From CAZCEC01 sp964497615 (GTDB taxonomy: Bacteria; Chloroflexota; Anaerolineae; Anaerolineales; UBA6663), in the NCBI GenBank assembly GCA_964497615.1, contig CAZCEC010000002.1, positions 1 through 64,000 on the forward strand: a stretch of 64,000 bases of DNA, given 5' to 3'. Positions 26,714 through 35,210 of the stretch are shown piece by piece. The translations under genes were made by a program, and so were the position numbers. The notes beneath the pieces are model-generated. The model did not search any database, was not told where the DNA came from, and saw only the letters and a program-made list of their open reading frames with translations. Position 1 is the stretch's first letter, and each line of letters opens with the position of its first letter.

Positions 26714-26766
26714 ATCTGGTGGCGTGAGGATGGAAATCGCAGATTTCCATCCTCACGCCACCAGAT
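26714..26766. terminator. Perfect 25-bp hairpin between MBL-rhodanese and STAND genes
   Basis: Arms 26714-26738 and 26742-26766 are exact complements with a GCA loop. On the minus strand it begins a few bases after the stop of the MBL-rhodanese gene and ends 12 nt before the STAND ATG. There is no T-tract, so it may terminate, insulate or hide the STAND start region. Confidence 0.7.
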
Positions 26767-26769
26767 GAA

Positions 26770-28164
26770 TTACAACTCAATCTCATAGCCCGCGTCGCGC
26801 CACGCGTCGAAGCCGCCGTCCACGTTGTACAGGTCGCGATACCCGCGCCGCCTTAGCACCGACACCCCTGCCGACGAGCGGCTGCCCGACGCGCACTGCA
26901 CCGCGATGGGGCGGTCGGTGGGGAGATCGAGCTTGATCCACGGCAGGCGGCCGTTCTCGAGGTGCACCGCGCCGGGGATGCGGCCCAGCTCCCATTCGTC
27001 GTTCTGGCGCACATCCAGCAGGAACAGGTCGTCGCCGTCGCGCAGGCGCTGGCGCAGCTCGTGGATGGATAGGGTGCGCACCACGTCGTGGGCGTAGCCG
27101 GCATTGTCCCAGGCGCGCATCCCGCCGTCCAGGTAGCCGGCCAAATCGTCGTAGCCGATGCGGATGAGCTGGCGCACGGCTTCCTCGCGGCGGGCGAGGT
27201 CGTCCTCCACCAGCACCAGGCGCGACCCGAAGGGAATCAACCAGCCGGCCCAGGTGATGAGCGGGGCGCTGAGCTGGATGCCGTAGCTGCCGGGGATGTG
27301 GGCCTCGGCGAACTCGCGGCGGCGGCGCACGTCGAGCACCACCGCGCCGTGCTCCAGGGCGTCGCGCACCTGCTCCGGGCGCAAGGGCGGCAGGACGGGC
27401 ACGCCGCCCAGCACGCGCGGGCCGCGCTGGTTGATGGCCCGCATCTCCTTGTAATAGACGGGATAGGAGGGCAGCCCGCTCATGGCCGCCTCCACGAACT
27501 CGTCCACGCCCTTTGCGAGCGCCAGCCGGTTGAAGCGCCGTTCCTGGCCGATGGTGGTGGTGCGGGCATCCGAGACGGGCGCGGCGCAGAACGACCCCGC
27601 GCCGTGCGTGGGATAGACGGACACGGCATCGGGCAGGGTGAGCAGCTTGTGGTGCAGGGTGTGGTAGAGCTGGCGCGCCAGCGGCACGCACACATCGTGG
27701 CCCAGCAGGTCGGTGCGGGCCGCGCCGCCAACGATCAGCGCGCCGCCGGAGAACAGGGCGTGGGGCGCGGCGCTCTCCGGCTCGGTGAGGACGAAGGAGA
27801 TGTGCTCCGGCGTGTGACCGGGGGTGGCAAGGACGCGCAGTTCGCGCGGGCCAAGGGGCAGCACGTCGCCCTCGGCCAGCGGGCGGTGCTCGAAGCCCAA
27901 CTGCGCGCCCGCGCTGGCGGCGATGAGGGTGCCGGCCTGGGCCGCCAGCTCCCGCGCGCCGGAGAGGAAGTCGGCGTGCAGGTGCGTATCGAGCACGTGC
28001 GCGATGGTCACCCCCTGCTGCTCGGCGGCGTAGCGATAGCGGTCCACGTCCCGCAAGGGGTCAATGAGCACCGCCGCCTTCGCCGCCCGCGACCCGACCA
28101 GGTAGGCCGAGTTGCCGAGGCCCTCGTCTACGAACTGCTGGATGAAGAGGTCGTCAGCGGACAA
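26770..28164 (-). CDS. MBL-fold hydrolase with two rhodanese domains (persulfide-dioxygenase-like)
   Basis: A 464-residue protein. The metallo-beta-lactamase domain (1-240) has H61, H63 and D65 in THLHADF and a metal His in TPGHTPEH, as in ETHE1-type persulfide dioxygenases. Two rhodanese domains follow: about 255-350, without a catalytic Cys (the loop reads LVLVEDD), and about 365-464, with C424 in VQCASGSRSS. The family oxidises glutathione or protein persulfides during sulfide detoxification; the second rhodanese may carry the persulfide. The start is a TTG (TTG TCC GCT), no better codon being available. Tandem repeats lie upstream of it. Confidence 0.88.
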   Translation of the reverse strand: MSADDLFIQQFVDEGLGNSAYLVGSRAAKAAVLIDPLRDVDRYRYAAEQQGVTIAHVLDTHLHADFLSGARELAAQAGTLIAASAGAQLGFEHRPLAEGDVLPLGPRELRVLATPGHTPEHISFVLTEPESAAPHALFSGGALIVGGAARTDLLGHDVCVPLARQLYHTLHHKLLTLPDAVSVYPTHGAGSFCAAPVSDARTTTIGQERRFNRLALAKGVDEFVEAAMSGLPSYPVYYKEMRAINQRGPRVLGGVPVLPPLRPEQVRDALEHGAVVLDVRRRREFAEAHIPGSYGIQLSAPLITWAGWLIPFGSRLVLVEDDLARREEAVRQLIRIGYDDLAGYLDGGMRAWDNAGYAHDVVRTLSIHELRQRLRDGDDLFLLDVRQNDEWELGRIPGAVHLENGRLPWIKLDLPTDRPIAVQCASGSRSSAGVSVLRRRGYRDLYNVDGGFDAWRDAGYEIEL

Positions 28165-28180
28165 GCGTCACCACGGGGGG

Positions 28181-28264
28181 CGTGTCACGTGTCGAGTGCC
28201 AGGTGTCGCGTGCCGGGTGTCAAGTGTCGAGTGTCGAGTGTCATGTGTTAGGTGCCACGTGATC
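28181..28264 (+). repeat. Twelve-unit heptamer array (NGTGTCN)
   Basis: Twelve consecutive 7-bp units with the core GTG(T/C)C, for example cgtgtca, cgtgtcg, agtgcca, ggtgtcg. The units vary at the first and last bases. The array lies just upstream of the MBL-rhodanese start. Confidence 0.85.
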
Positions 28265-28298
28265 GTGAACTAGCTTGACAATTCGGTTTAGCATTGTT

Positions 28299-28354
28299 CC
28301 GTCGTCCGTCGTCCGTCGTCCGTCGTCCGTCGTCCGTCGTCCGTCGTCCGTCGT
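28299..28354 (+). repeat. Eight-unit perfect heptamer array (CCGTCGT)
   Basis: Eight identical 7-bp units in tandem, ending 3 bp before the stop codon of the nitrilase gene on the minus strand. The identity of the units suggests recent expansion. Confidence 0.9.
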
Positions 28355-28357
28355 CGG

Positions 28358-29137
28358 TCAATACACGTCCGGCCGCCGGTCCTCGAACACCGGGATGCGC
28401 TTGCGCACCTCGTCCACCTGCGACAGATCAATCTCCGCCGTGAGCAGCGCGGCGCGGCTGCCGCCCTCCACCACCGCCTCGCCCCACGGGTCAATCACGG
28501 CGCTGCCCCCGCCGAAGACCTCGCCCTTGTTCTCGCCCACGCGGTTGCAGGCCGCCAGGAACATCTGGTTCTCGATGGCGCGGGCGCGCAGCAACGTCTG
28601 CCAGTGATAGGCGCGGCGGGCGGGCCATTCGGCGGGGAGCAGCACCAGCCGCGCCCCGCGCAGGGCGTAATGGCGGAACAGCTCCGGGAAGCGCAGATCG
28701 TAGCAGATGCCCAGGCCCGTCAGCCCCCACTCCGCCTCCACCAGTTCGAGCGACTCGCCGGGGGCCAGCCACTTCTCCTCGTCCATCAAGCGGAACAGAT
28801 GCGTCTTGCGGTAGGTGGCGCTCAGCCCGCCCTCGGCGTCGAACAGGGCGAAGGCGTTGTAGGCTTTGCCATCGCGGACTTCGAGCACCGAGCCGCCCAG
28901 AGCAATGTGGTGCTCGCGCGCCAATGCGGCGAGGCGCGCCAGCATTCCTTCGCCGGGCGGGCTGGCGTGCTTGCGCCAGTTCTCCAGGTCGTACCCGGTG
29001 GACCACAGTTCGGGGAACAGGACGAGGGCGGAGCCGCGGCGGGCGGCCTCGGCGGTCCAGGCGCGCACCTGCGCGAAGTTGGTGTCCGGGTCGCCGAGGG
29101 CGACGTCCATCTGGCCGAGCGACAACGTCAGCGGCAT
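28358..29137 (-). CDS. Carbon-nitrogen hydrolase (nitrilase superfamily, omega-amidase-like)
   Basis: A 259-residue cytoplasmic amidase. The catalytic triad is E43 in LFPELWS, K111 in TYRKTHLF and C145 in GLGICYDLRFPE. The layout matches the omega-amidase/Nit2 branch, which hydrolyses alpha-keto-omega-amides such as 2-oxoglutaramate, although related enzymes differ in substrate. GGAAGGAT precedes the ATG. The start is 4 bp after the stop of the large regulator upstream, so the two share an mRNA. Confidence 0.9.
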   Translation of the reverse strand: MPLTLSLGQMDVALGDPDTNFAQVRAWTAEAARRGSALVLFPELWSTGYDLENWRKHASPPGEGMLARLAALAREHHIALGGSVLEVRDGKAYNAFALFDAEGGLSATYRKTHLFRLMDEEKWLAPGESLELVEAEWGLTGLGICYDLRFPELFRHYALRGARLVLLPAEWPARRAYHWQTLLRARAIENQMFLAACNRVGENKGEVFGGGSAVIDPWGEAVVEGGSRAALLTAEIDLSQVDEVRKRIPVFEDRRPDVY

Positions 29138-29141
29138 AGCT

Positions 29142-32100
29142 CTATCCTTCCAGGGCGTATTGGGCCGCTTGCTCCCAACTTAGGGCGCGGCCGTCCGCCC
29201 ACAGTCTAGCGAAGGCTTCGCCGCCGAGCAAGTGACGCGCGGCGGAGAGGGCCTGGTCGTACTCGGCCCGTTCCGGCGGGGGGATGGGCGCGCCGATGAG
29301 TTCGCGCAGCGCCTCCGCCGCGCCCAGCAGCCGGGCGGCGCGCTCGCCATCGCTCTGCCGCGCGGCCAGATCGCCCAGCCCTTCCAGCGACTCGGCCACA
29401 CCGCGCTTGGCGCCCATCTTGAGGCGCAGGTGGAGGCTCTCGCGGAAGCTCTCGGCGGCTCGGCCAGGGTCGCCATCAGCCAGCGCCAGCCGACCGGCGA
29501 CCTGGCCCAGTCGAGCCAGGGCGCGCAGATCGTTGGCTTCGCGCGCCAGGTCCAGGCCCTCTGCCAGGGCCCGTCTTGCTCCATCGTGATCATTGAACGC
29601 GTAACAGGTTAGGGCCAGGCCGTGCAGGATCATGCGCAGTTCAGGCACATTGTTCTGTCCGCGCGCGCAACCTGCGCCCTGCGTCAGTAATGCCGCTGAC
29701 CGGGCAAGGTCGCCGCAATGATACGCGGCCAGCCCTCGATAGTGAAGGCTGGAGGGCAGGACGCCTGATATGTTCGGCGACTCAGCCAGTTGTGCGGCTT
29801 CGGCGTGGCAGGCTTCGGTCGTGGCGCAGTCACCCTGAAGGCTGGCGATGTACCCGAGCCAGAGGAGGTGCCACTGAATATGAAGGGTAACGCCAGAGTC
29901 CCGGGACAGCGCCAAGGCCGCAACAATGTGCATCCGAGCCGAGTCGAAATCGCCCAGCCGGCAGGCCAGCGTGGCTGACCCGCCCTGCGCCTGCCCAATC
30001 AGGGAGGGCGAGCCGAATTCCTGAGTCAAACGCAAGTAATCCTGAGTCCATGTGCGCGCGCGCACATAGTCCCCGTGAACGCGGGCGACATCCCCCATGG
30101 AGGTGAGGGCCTCCAATTGTAACCAGCGGTCGCCGGTCTGGGTCGCGAGGGCCAGGGCCCGCTCACCTATCGTTTGCGAGGCGGCGAGTTTGCCTGAGCT
30201 TTGTAGCGCGGACGCCAGAGCGCTCATTGCCATGGCCTGTAACCAGATATCAGCCAGGCGTTCTGAGCGCGCTACCGCCTCGCTCGCGACCTGGACCGCC
30301 AGGTCCGGTGAAAACCAACCCCTATGCCACCACGCCTTAATGCTTAGCGCCATGATCGCGGTCCAGTCGTCGCCAAGCGCATCCGCGAGGCTAAGCGCTG
30401 CTTCGAGGCCGGGCTGCGCCTCGCGCCAACTGTGTATGATGCCGGTGTACACAGCCAGCCAGAAAGTGGCCCTGACGCGCGCGGCGTCAGGCGGCTGGTC
30501 GGCGGTCGCCTCCAGGCTGCGCGTGAGCCAAGTGTGACCTTCCGTCCAGAAGTCATAGAGGTACCAAAAGGTTGCCACGTTGGCGGCCAGGGTAATGGCG
30601 GCCTGGGCATTCCGCTCCAGGCCCCAGGCTAAGGCCGCACGCAGGTTATCATGCTCGGTGGTCAGCCGGGCCAGCCACTCCAACTGCTCGCGCCGCCGGA
30701 AGAACGGCTCACCGGTCTCGGCCAGGTGGAGGTAGAAATCGAAGTGCCGCGCGCGCACCGCCTCCGCCTCGCCGGCCTGCGCCAGTCTCTCCTCGCCGTA
30801 CTGCCGGACGGTCTCCAGCATCTGGTAGCGCGCCTCGCCCGCGCCGGCCTCCACGCTCACCAGCGAGCGGTTCACCAAACTGTCCAGCAGGTCGAGCACG
30901 CCGGCCGCGGCCAGGCCATCGCCAGAGCACACCTTCTCCGCCGCTTCCAGCGTCCAGCCGCCCGCGAAGGCCGCCAGCCGCCGGAACAGCACCCGCTCGT
31001 TGGCCGAGAGTAGATCGTGGCTCCAATCAATCGTCGCTCGTAGGGTCTGCTGGCGCGGCAGGGCGGTGCGTGATCCCCCCGTCAGCAGCTTGAAGCGGTC
31101 GTCCAGCCGTGCGGCGATTTGCTCCACGGCCAGCACCCGCACCCGCGCCGCCGCCAGCTCAATCGCCAGGGGGATGCCGTCCAACCGGTGGCAGATTTGC
31201 GCAACCGCCGGGGCGTTCGCGTTGGTCACCGCGAAGTCGGACTGCACCGCCGCCGCGCGCTCGATGAACAGCCGCACCGCGTCGTATTGCGTCAGGCGCT
31301 CCACATCCGGCAGGCGGGTCACGTCCGGCAGACCCAGCACCGGCACGCGGTAGGTCGTCTCCCCGGCGATGCCCAGGCCCTCGCGGCTGGTGGCCAAGAT
31401 GCGCAGCCCCGGCGCGGCGTGGAGCAGGTCGTCGGCCAGGCGGGCGGCGGCCTCCACCAGGTGCTCGCAGTTGTCCAGCACTAGCAGCAGTTGCTTGGCG
31501 CGCAGGAAGTCTTGCAGGGCGGCCAGGATGGGGCGGCCGGGCTGCTCGCGTACGCCCAACGCGGTGGCCGCCGCCTGGGGCACCAGGGTCGGATCGGCCA
31601 GGGGCGCTAACTCCACGAACCACGCGCCGTGCGAGTACTGCTCCACCACCTCGGCCGACGCCTGCAGGGCCAGCCGCGTCTTGCCGGAGCCGCCCGGCCC
31701 TACGAGCGTCAGCAGCCGTGCCGCGCCCAGCAGCCGCGCGGCCTCGGCCATCTCGCGCTCGCGCCCCACAAAGCTCGTAAGCTGGACCGGCAGGTTGTGG
31801 CGGTGGGCGTCGAGGGTCTTGAGCGGGGGAAACGCTTCCGGCAGGCCGGGCGCGGCGAGTTGATAGATGCACTCGGCGCGCACCAGGTCCTTGAGCCGGT
31901 GCTCCCCCAGATCGCGCAGGGCGCAGCCGTCGGGCGTCTCGTCGGCCAGCAGGTCGGCCGTTGCCTGGCTGAGGAGCACCTGCCCGCCATGACCGGCAGG
32001 GAGCAGCCGCGCCACACGGGCCAGGGTGAAGCCCCAGTAATCGCCGTCGCGCAGTTCGGCGGCCCCGGCGTGGAGGGCCATGCGCACGCGCAGGGGGACC

Positions 32101-32642
32101 GCGCCCCAGTCTTCGGCCAGCAGTGCCAATTGAGCATCGCGCGCGGCGCGCAGGGCGTCGGGGGCGGTGGCGAAGGCGGCGCAGACGGCGTCGCCGATGA
32201 GCTTGAAGATGCGGCCGGCGTTGGCTTCGATGGCGGCGCGCAGCAGGGTGTGGTGCTGGTCAAGCGCCGTGGAGTAGGCCTGGGGCTGTTCCTGTCGGAG
32301 CTGGGTGCTGGCTTCGATGTCGGTGAACAGAAAGGTCAACGTGCCGGTCGGGTAGCCGTCCGCGGGCGGCGGGGACTGCGCGCGCGCTTGGGCGGCCAGT
32401 TCCAGCAGGCGGGCCGCCATCAGCGGGTCGTGTTCGATGTCCAGGGCGGGGAAGAAGCGGGCGCGCAGGGTGGCGGCGTCGGGCAGGCGCTCGTTCTGCT
32501 CCATCCGGCTGATCAGGCTGTCGCTGTAGCCGACCTGGATGGAGAGTTCGCGCTGGGTGAGGCCGGCGCGGCGGCGCAGGAACTTGAGCAGTTCGCCGAA
32601 CGACGCAAACTCGCCCGGCGCGTTGGCGGAGTTGGCGCGCAT
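29142..32642 (-). CDS. XRE-cyclase-NB-ARC-TPR regulator
   Basis: A 1166-residue cytoplasmic protein. An XRE-type helix-turn-helix (about 14-70) is followed by a class III nucleotide-cyclase homology domain (about 98-260) with both metal Asp residues, D108 in FTDIEAST and D151 in LIGDAVCAA. Then an NB-ARC/AfsR-like ATPase has Walker A GPGGSGKT (315-322), Walker B LLLVLDNCEHL and GIPLAIELAAARV, and a long TPR array runs to the end. Similar proteins are common in Chloroflexota and Actinomycetota. AGGAGGGG just before the ATG at 32642 fixes the start; an upstream in-frame codon (32666) is less likely. TACACT (32682-32687) is a possible -10. Confidence 0.88.
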   Translation of the reverse strand: MRANSANAPGEFASFGELLKFLRRRAGLTQRELSIQVGYSDSLISRMEQNERLPDAATLRARFFPALDIEHDPLMAARLLELAAQARAQSPPPADGYPTGTLTFLFTDIEASTQLRQEQPQAYSTALDQHHTLLRAAIEANAGRIFKLIGDAVCAAFATAPDALRAARDAQLALLAEDWGAVPLRVRMALHAGAAELRDGDYWGFTLARVARLLPAGHGGQVLLSQATADLLADETPDGCALRDLGEHRLKDLVRAECIYQLAAPGLPEAFPPLKTLDAHRHNLPVQLTSFVGREREMAEAARLLGAARLLTLVGPGGSGKTRLALQASAEVVEQYSHGAWFVELAPLADPTLVPQAAATALGVREQPGRPILAALQDFLRAKQLLLVLDNCEHLVEAAARLADDLLHAAPGLRILATSREGLGIAGETTYRVPVLGLPDVTRLPDVERLTQYDAVRLFIERAAAVQSDFAVTNANAPAVAQICHRLDGIPLAIELAAARVRVLAVEQIAARLDDRFKLLTGGSRTALPRQQTLRATIDWSHDLLSANERVLFRRLAAFAGGWTLEAAEKVCSGDGLAAAGVLDLLDSLVNRSLVSVEAGAGEARYQMLETVRQYGEERLAQAGEAEAVRARHFDFYLHLAETGEPFFRRREQLEWLARLTTEHDNLRAALAWGLERNAQAAITLAANVATFWYLYDFWTEGHTWLTRSLEATADQPPDAARVRATFWLAVYTGIIHSWREAQPGLEAALSLADALGDDWTAIMALSIKAWWHRGWFSPDLAVQVASEAVARSERLADIWLQAMAMSALASALQSSGKLAASQTIGERALALATQTGDRWLQLEALTSMGDVARVHGDYVRARTWTQDYLRLTQEFGSPSLIGQAQGGSATLACRLGDFDSARMHIVAALALSRDSGVTLHIQWHLLWLGYIASLQGDCATTEACHAEAAQLAESPNISGVLPSSLHYRGLAAYHCGDLARSAALLTQGAGCARGQNNVPELRMILHGLALTCYAFNDHDGARRALAEGLDLAREANDLRALARLGQVAGRLALADGDPGRAAESFRESLHLRLKMGAKRGVAESLEGLGDLAARQSDGERAARLLGAAEALRELIGAPIPPPERAEYDQALSAARHLLGGEAFARLWADGRALSWEQAAQYALEG

Positions 32643-32694
32643 AGGCCCCTCCTGGGCGCTCCCCATCGCGACTGTGCGCGTAGTGTACGGCAGG

Positions 32695-33528
32695 TTAGTG
32701 ATTTGCGGGATTCACTTCGAGGCTGTCGAGAAACCCCAGCACCACCCGGTTGAACGCTTCCGGCTGTTCCAGGCTCGGCAAATGCGCCGCGCCATTGATG
32801 ACGGTCATGCGCGCGCCGGCCACATGCGCCTCCGCGAACTCGGCGGCGCGGATGAAGTCGGGGTCGTCCAGGTCGGAGGCGATGGCGAGCAGGGGGGCCA
32901 TGATCTCGCCCAGCCGGCCCGCGCCGTCCGGCGGGCGCTCCTCGTCGCCCAGGCCCGCCGCGTCGTTCCGCAGGGCGATCAGGTTCATGTCCAGCGCCAG
33001 GGCGCGCACGGCCGGGTCCACCTGCTCGGGCGTGCGCTGTGCGCCGTCAATCCACACCTGAATCTCTAGCTCGTTGGTGCGCTCCAGGTCGCCGCGGTCA
33101 AACGACGCTTCGATCTCCGCCCACTGCGGCGGCTGCGGGCTGGTGTGCTGGAAGCCCGGCAGGGCCGAGTTGACCATGACCAGGCTCAGCACGCGCTCCG
33201 GGTGCGCCAGGGCGAAGTCCGCAATCAGCCGCCCGCCTTTGGAGCAGCCGACGAAGTGCGCGCGCTCAACGCCCAGGTGGTCGAGCAGGGCCGCCAGGTC
33301 GCGCAGGTGTGAGTGTGCGGCGGGTTGGGCGGTGGTGCGGCCATAGCCGCGCTGGTCGTAGCGAATGGCGCGGTAGCGTTCCGCGAAGGCCGCGAACTGC
33401 CCGTCCCACATGCGGCGGTCGGCGATGCCGGCGTGGACGAACACCACCGGCGTGCCCGCGCCCGCGGCTTCGTAATACAGGTCGGCATGGTTGAAGTTGA
33501 GCGTGCCGGATTCAACAGGCAGGTTCAT
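32695..33528 (-). CDS. Alpha/beta hydrolase
   Basis: A 277-residue alpha/beta hydrolase of the esterase/haloperoxidase-like family. VVFVHAGIADRRMW forms the oxyanion region; the nucleophile elbow is GCSKGG with S96; RGYGRTTA and a C-terminal NGAAHLPSLEQPEAF supply the usual loop and catalytic His. The second ATG (33528) is preferred because GGAG lies 7 nt upstream of it, too close to the first ATG (33534). Substrate unknown. It stands alone, with a repeat-filled spacer upstream. Confidence 0.87.
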   Translation of the reverse strand: MNLPVESGTLNFNHADLYYEAAGAGTPVVFVHAGIADRRMWDGQFAAFAERYRAIRYDQRGYGRTTAQPAAHSHLRDLAALLDHLGVERAHFVGCSKGGRLIADFALAHPERVLSLVMVNSALPGFQHTSPQPPQWAEIEASFDRGDLERTNELEIQVWIDGAQRTPEQVDPAVRALALDMNLIALRNDAAGLGDEERPPDGAGRLGEIMAPLLAIASDLDDPDFIRAAEFAEAHVAGARMTVINGAAHLPSLEQPEAFNRVVLGFLDSLEVNPANH

Positions 33529-33641
33529 GTTCATGCTCCGAGGAGGCCGCGATTCTCACGGTCGTCAGGCCCGCGTGTGGTGGCAACGCAGCCAGGATTA
33601 TGCGCCAGGCCAGCAGGAGGGCAATTGGTGCAGCCACGGCT

Positions 33642-34026
33642 GTGCGCCAGGCCCGCCGCCCGGAGCTGAAGGCTCCGGGCTAGTAACGACGCCCGTTCAA
33701 ACGGGCTTCCCACGTGCGCCAGGTCCGGGCTGGTGTTCGCAAGCCCGGTTCCACCGGGCGCCGGTGTGTAGCGCGGCGGCTTCAGCGCCGCGCGGGCGGG
33801 CGCGCCCGCACGCGAGATTGCGCCGCGCGGAGCCGTGCGCCAGGCCCGCCGCCGCCCGGAGCTGAAGGCTCCGGGCTAGTAACGACGCCCGTTCAAACGG
33901 GCTTCCCACGTGCGCCAGGTCCGGGCTGGTGTTCGCAAGCCCGGTTCCACCGGGCGCCGGTGTGTAGCGCGGCGGCTTCAGCGCCGCGCGGGCGGGCGCG
34001 CCCGCACGCGAGATTGCGCCGCGCGG
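33642..34026. repeat. Tandem duplication of a 196-bp multi-hairpin element
   Basis: The gene-free stretch 33529-34051 is filled by two direct copies. The cores 33662-33830 and 33858-34026 are identical over 169 bp. Each holds five hairpins; in copy 1 they are 33662-33676 (GGAGC/GCTCC, loop TGAAG), 33691-33706 (GCCCGT/ACGGGC), 33725-33748 (CCGGGCT/AGCCCGG), 33771-33793 (GCGCGGCG stem, loop GCTTCAG) and the palindrome at 33796-33809. Frames through the region give only low-complexity Arg/Ala/Pro translations, so it is not treated as coding. Confidence 0.85.
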
Positions 34027-34051
34027 CAGTCTAGGCCGGCAGTTCGGATCG

Positions 34052-35203
34052 TCACGCCACCGGCTTGCGCCGCTCCCAGCCGGAACGGAACAAGGGCAGG
34101 AACGCATCCGGGTTGTAAGGGTGCTGGGCGATCTCGTCGTAGTTCAAGTCGGTGCCCCAGCCCACGCGGTCATCCTCCAGCTCGATGCCGCCGTCCGCCA
34201 CCTGAACCGGCCGCGTCAGGATGCGCTGGCTCCAGTCGTCGTTGAACTCGTCAAAGATCTCGTGGATGAAGAAGTTGGGCGTGGCGGTGTTCAGGTGGGC
34301 GCACACCAGCGAGCACAGCGGCCCCTGCGCGCTGTGCGGGGCGGTGACGGCGTTGTGGGCGTGCGCCATCCCGCAGACCTGCTTGGAGGCCGACAGGCCC
34401 AGGTACTGCGGCTCAAGCTGAATGATGTGGACGGCATCGTGGTCCAGCAGTTCGCCGAACTGCTGGAGGCTGTAATAGTCCTCGCCGCAGGCGATGGGCA
34501 CCGGGCTGCGCCGCGCCACTTCCACCATCTGCGAGATGCGCTGCGGCGGGACGGGCGTCTCGAACCACGTCGGCGCGTAAGGCAGCATCGCATCCGCGAA
34601 CTGGAGGGCGGTGTGCACGCTGAAGCGGTTGTGCCCCTCAATCAGCAGGTCCACGTGCGGCCCTACGGCCTCGCGCACAGCGGCGATGAGGTCCACCGCC
34701 AGGGCGAAGTCGGCCCGCTCCACCGTGCGCCAGGCCGCGCCAAAGGGGTCGAACTTCAGCGCCGTATAGCCGCGCGCCACGACCTCCTTTGCCTTGGCGT
34801 GGAAGCTGTGCGGCTCGCGCGGGCCGCGATACCACCCGTTGGCGTACACGCGCAGCCGCTCGTGGCAGCGCCCGCCGATGAGCTTGTAGACCGGCTGGCC
34901 GGTGGCCTTGCCCATGATGTCCCAGCAGGCGAACTCCAGCCCGGCCAGCGCCGCGCCCTGCACCTGCCCGCCGTCCGAGTACACGTCGCGGCTCAGGCGC
35001 AGGGTATGGTTCTCCACGTCGAACGGATCCTGCCCCAGCACGAAGCGCTTCAGTTCGTGGACGGCGGCCTCCACCGTCTTGGCGAAGCCGTTGAGGGTGG
35101 CCTCGCCCAGCCCGTGCAGCCCGGCATCGGTGTCCACGCGCACGAAGACCCAGTTCTTCCAGGGATTGCCGACGATGTAGGTGGTGACGGCTGTGATTTT
35201 CAT
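34052..35203 (-). CDS. Mandelate racemase/enolase-superfamily sugar-acid dehydratase-like enzyme
   Basis: A 383-residue enolase-superfamily protein. The N-terminal capping domain (1-120) starts MKITAVTTYIVGNPWKNW. The barrel carries ALKFDPFG and metal-ligand strands DLLIEGHNRFS, WFETPVPP and ACGEDYY, then HIIQLEPQYLG. The GHNRF segment recalls the galactonate/gluconate dehydratase branch, so acid-sugar dehydration is likely; exact substrate is unknown. The ATG at 35203 follows TATGAT by 6 nt, possibly leaderless, although that hexamer includes the stop of the SDR gene upstream. The two genes are probably co-transcribed. Confidence 0.88.
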   Translation of the reverse strand: MKITAVTTYIVGNPWKNWVFVRVDTDAGLHGLGEATLNGFAKTVEAAVHELKRFVLGQDPFDVENHTLRLSRDVYSDGGQVQGAALAGLEFACWDIMGKATGQPVYKLIGGRCHERLRVYANGWYRGPREPHSFHAKAKEVVARGYTALKFDPFGAAWRTVERADFALAVDLIAAVREAVGPHVDLLIEGHNRFSVHTALQFADAMLPYAPTWFETPVPPQRISQMVEVARRSPVPIACGEDYYSLQQFGELLDHDAVHIIQLEPQYLGLSASKQVCGMAHAHNAVTAPHSAQGPLCSLVCAHLNTATPNFFIHEIFDEFNDDWSQRILTRPVQVADGGIELEDDRVGWGTDLNYDEIAQHPYNPDAFLPLFRSGWERRKPVA

Positions 35204-35210
35204 GCCGGCA

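Noticed and set aside
28275..28280. TTGACA as a plus-strand promoter -35
   Set aside because: No -10 at 16-18 bp and no plus-strand gene downstream.
28181..28354. CRISPR array
   Set aside because: Units are only 7 bp and follow each other without spacers; no cas genes nearby.
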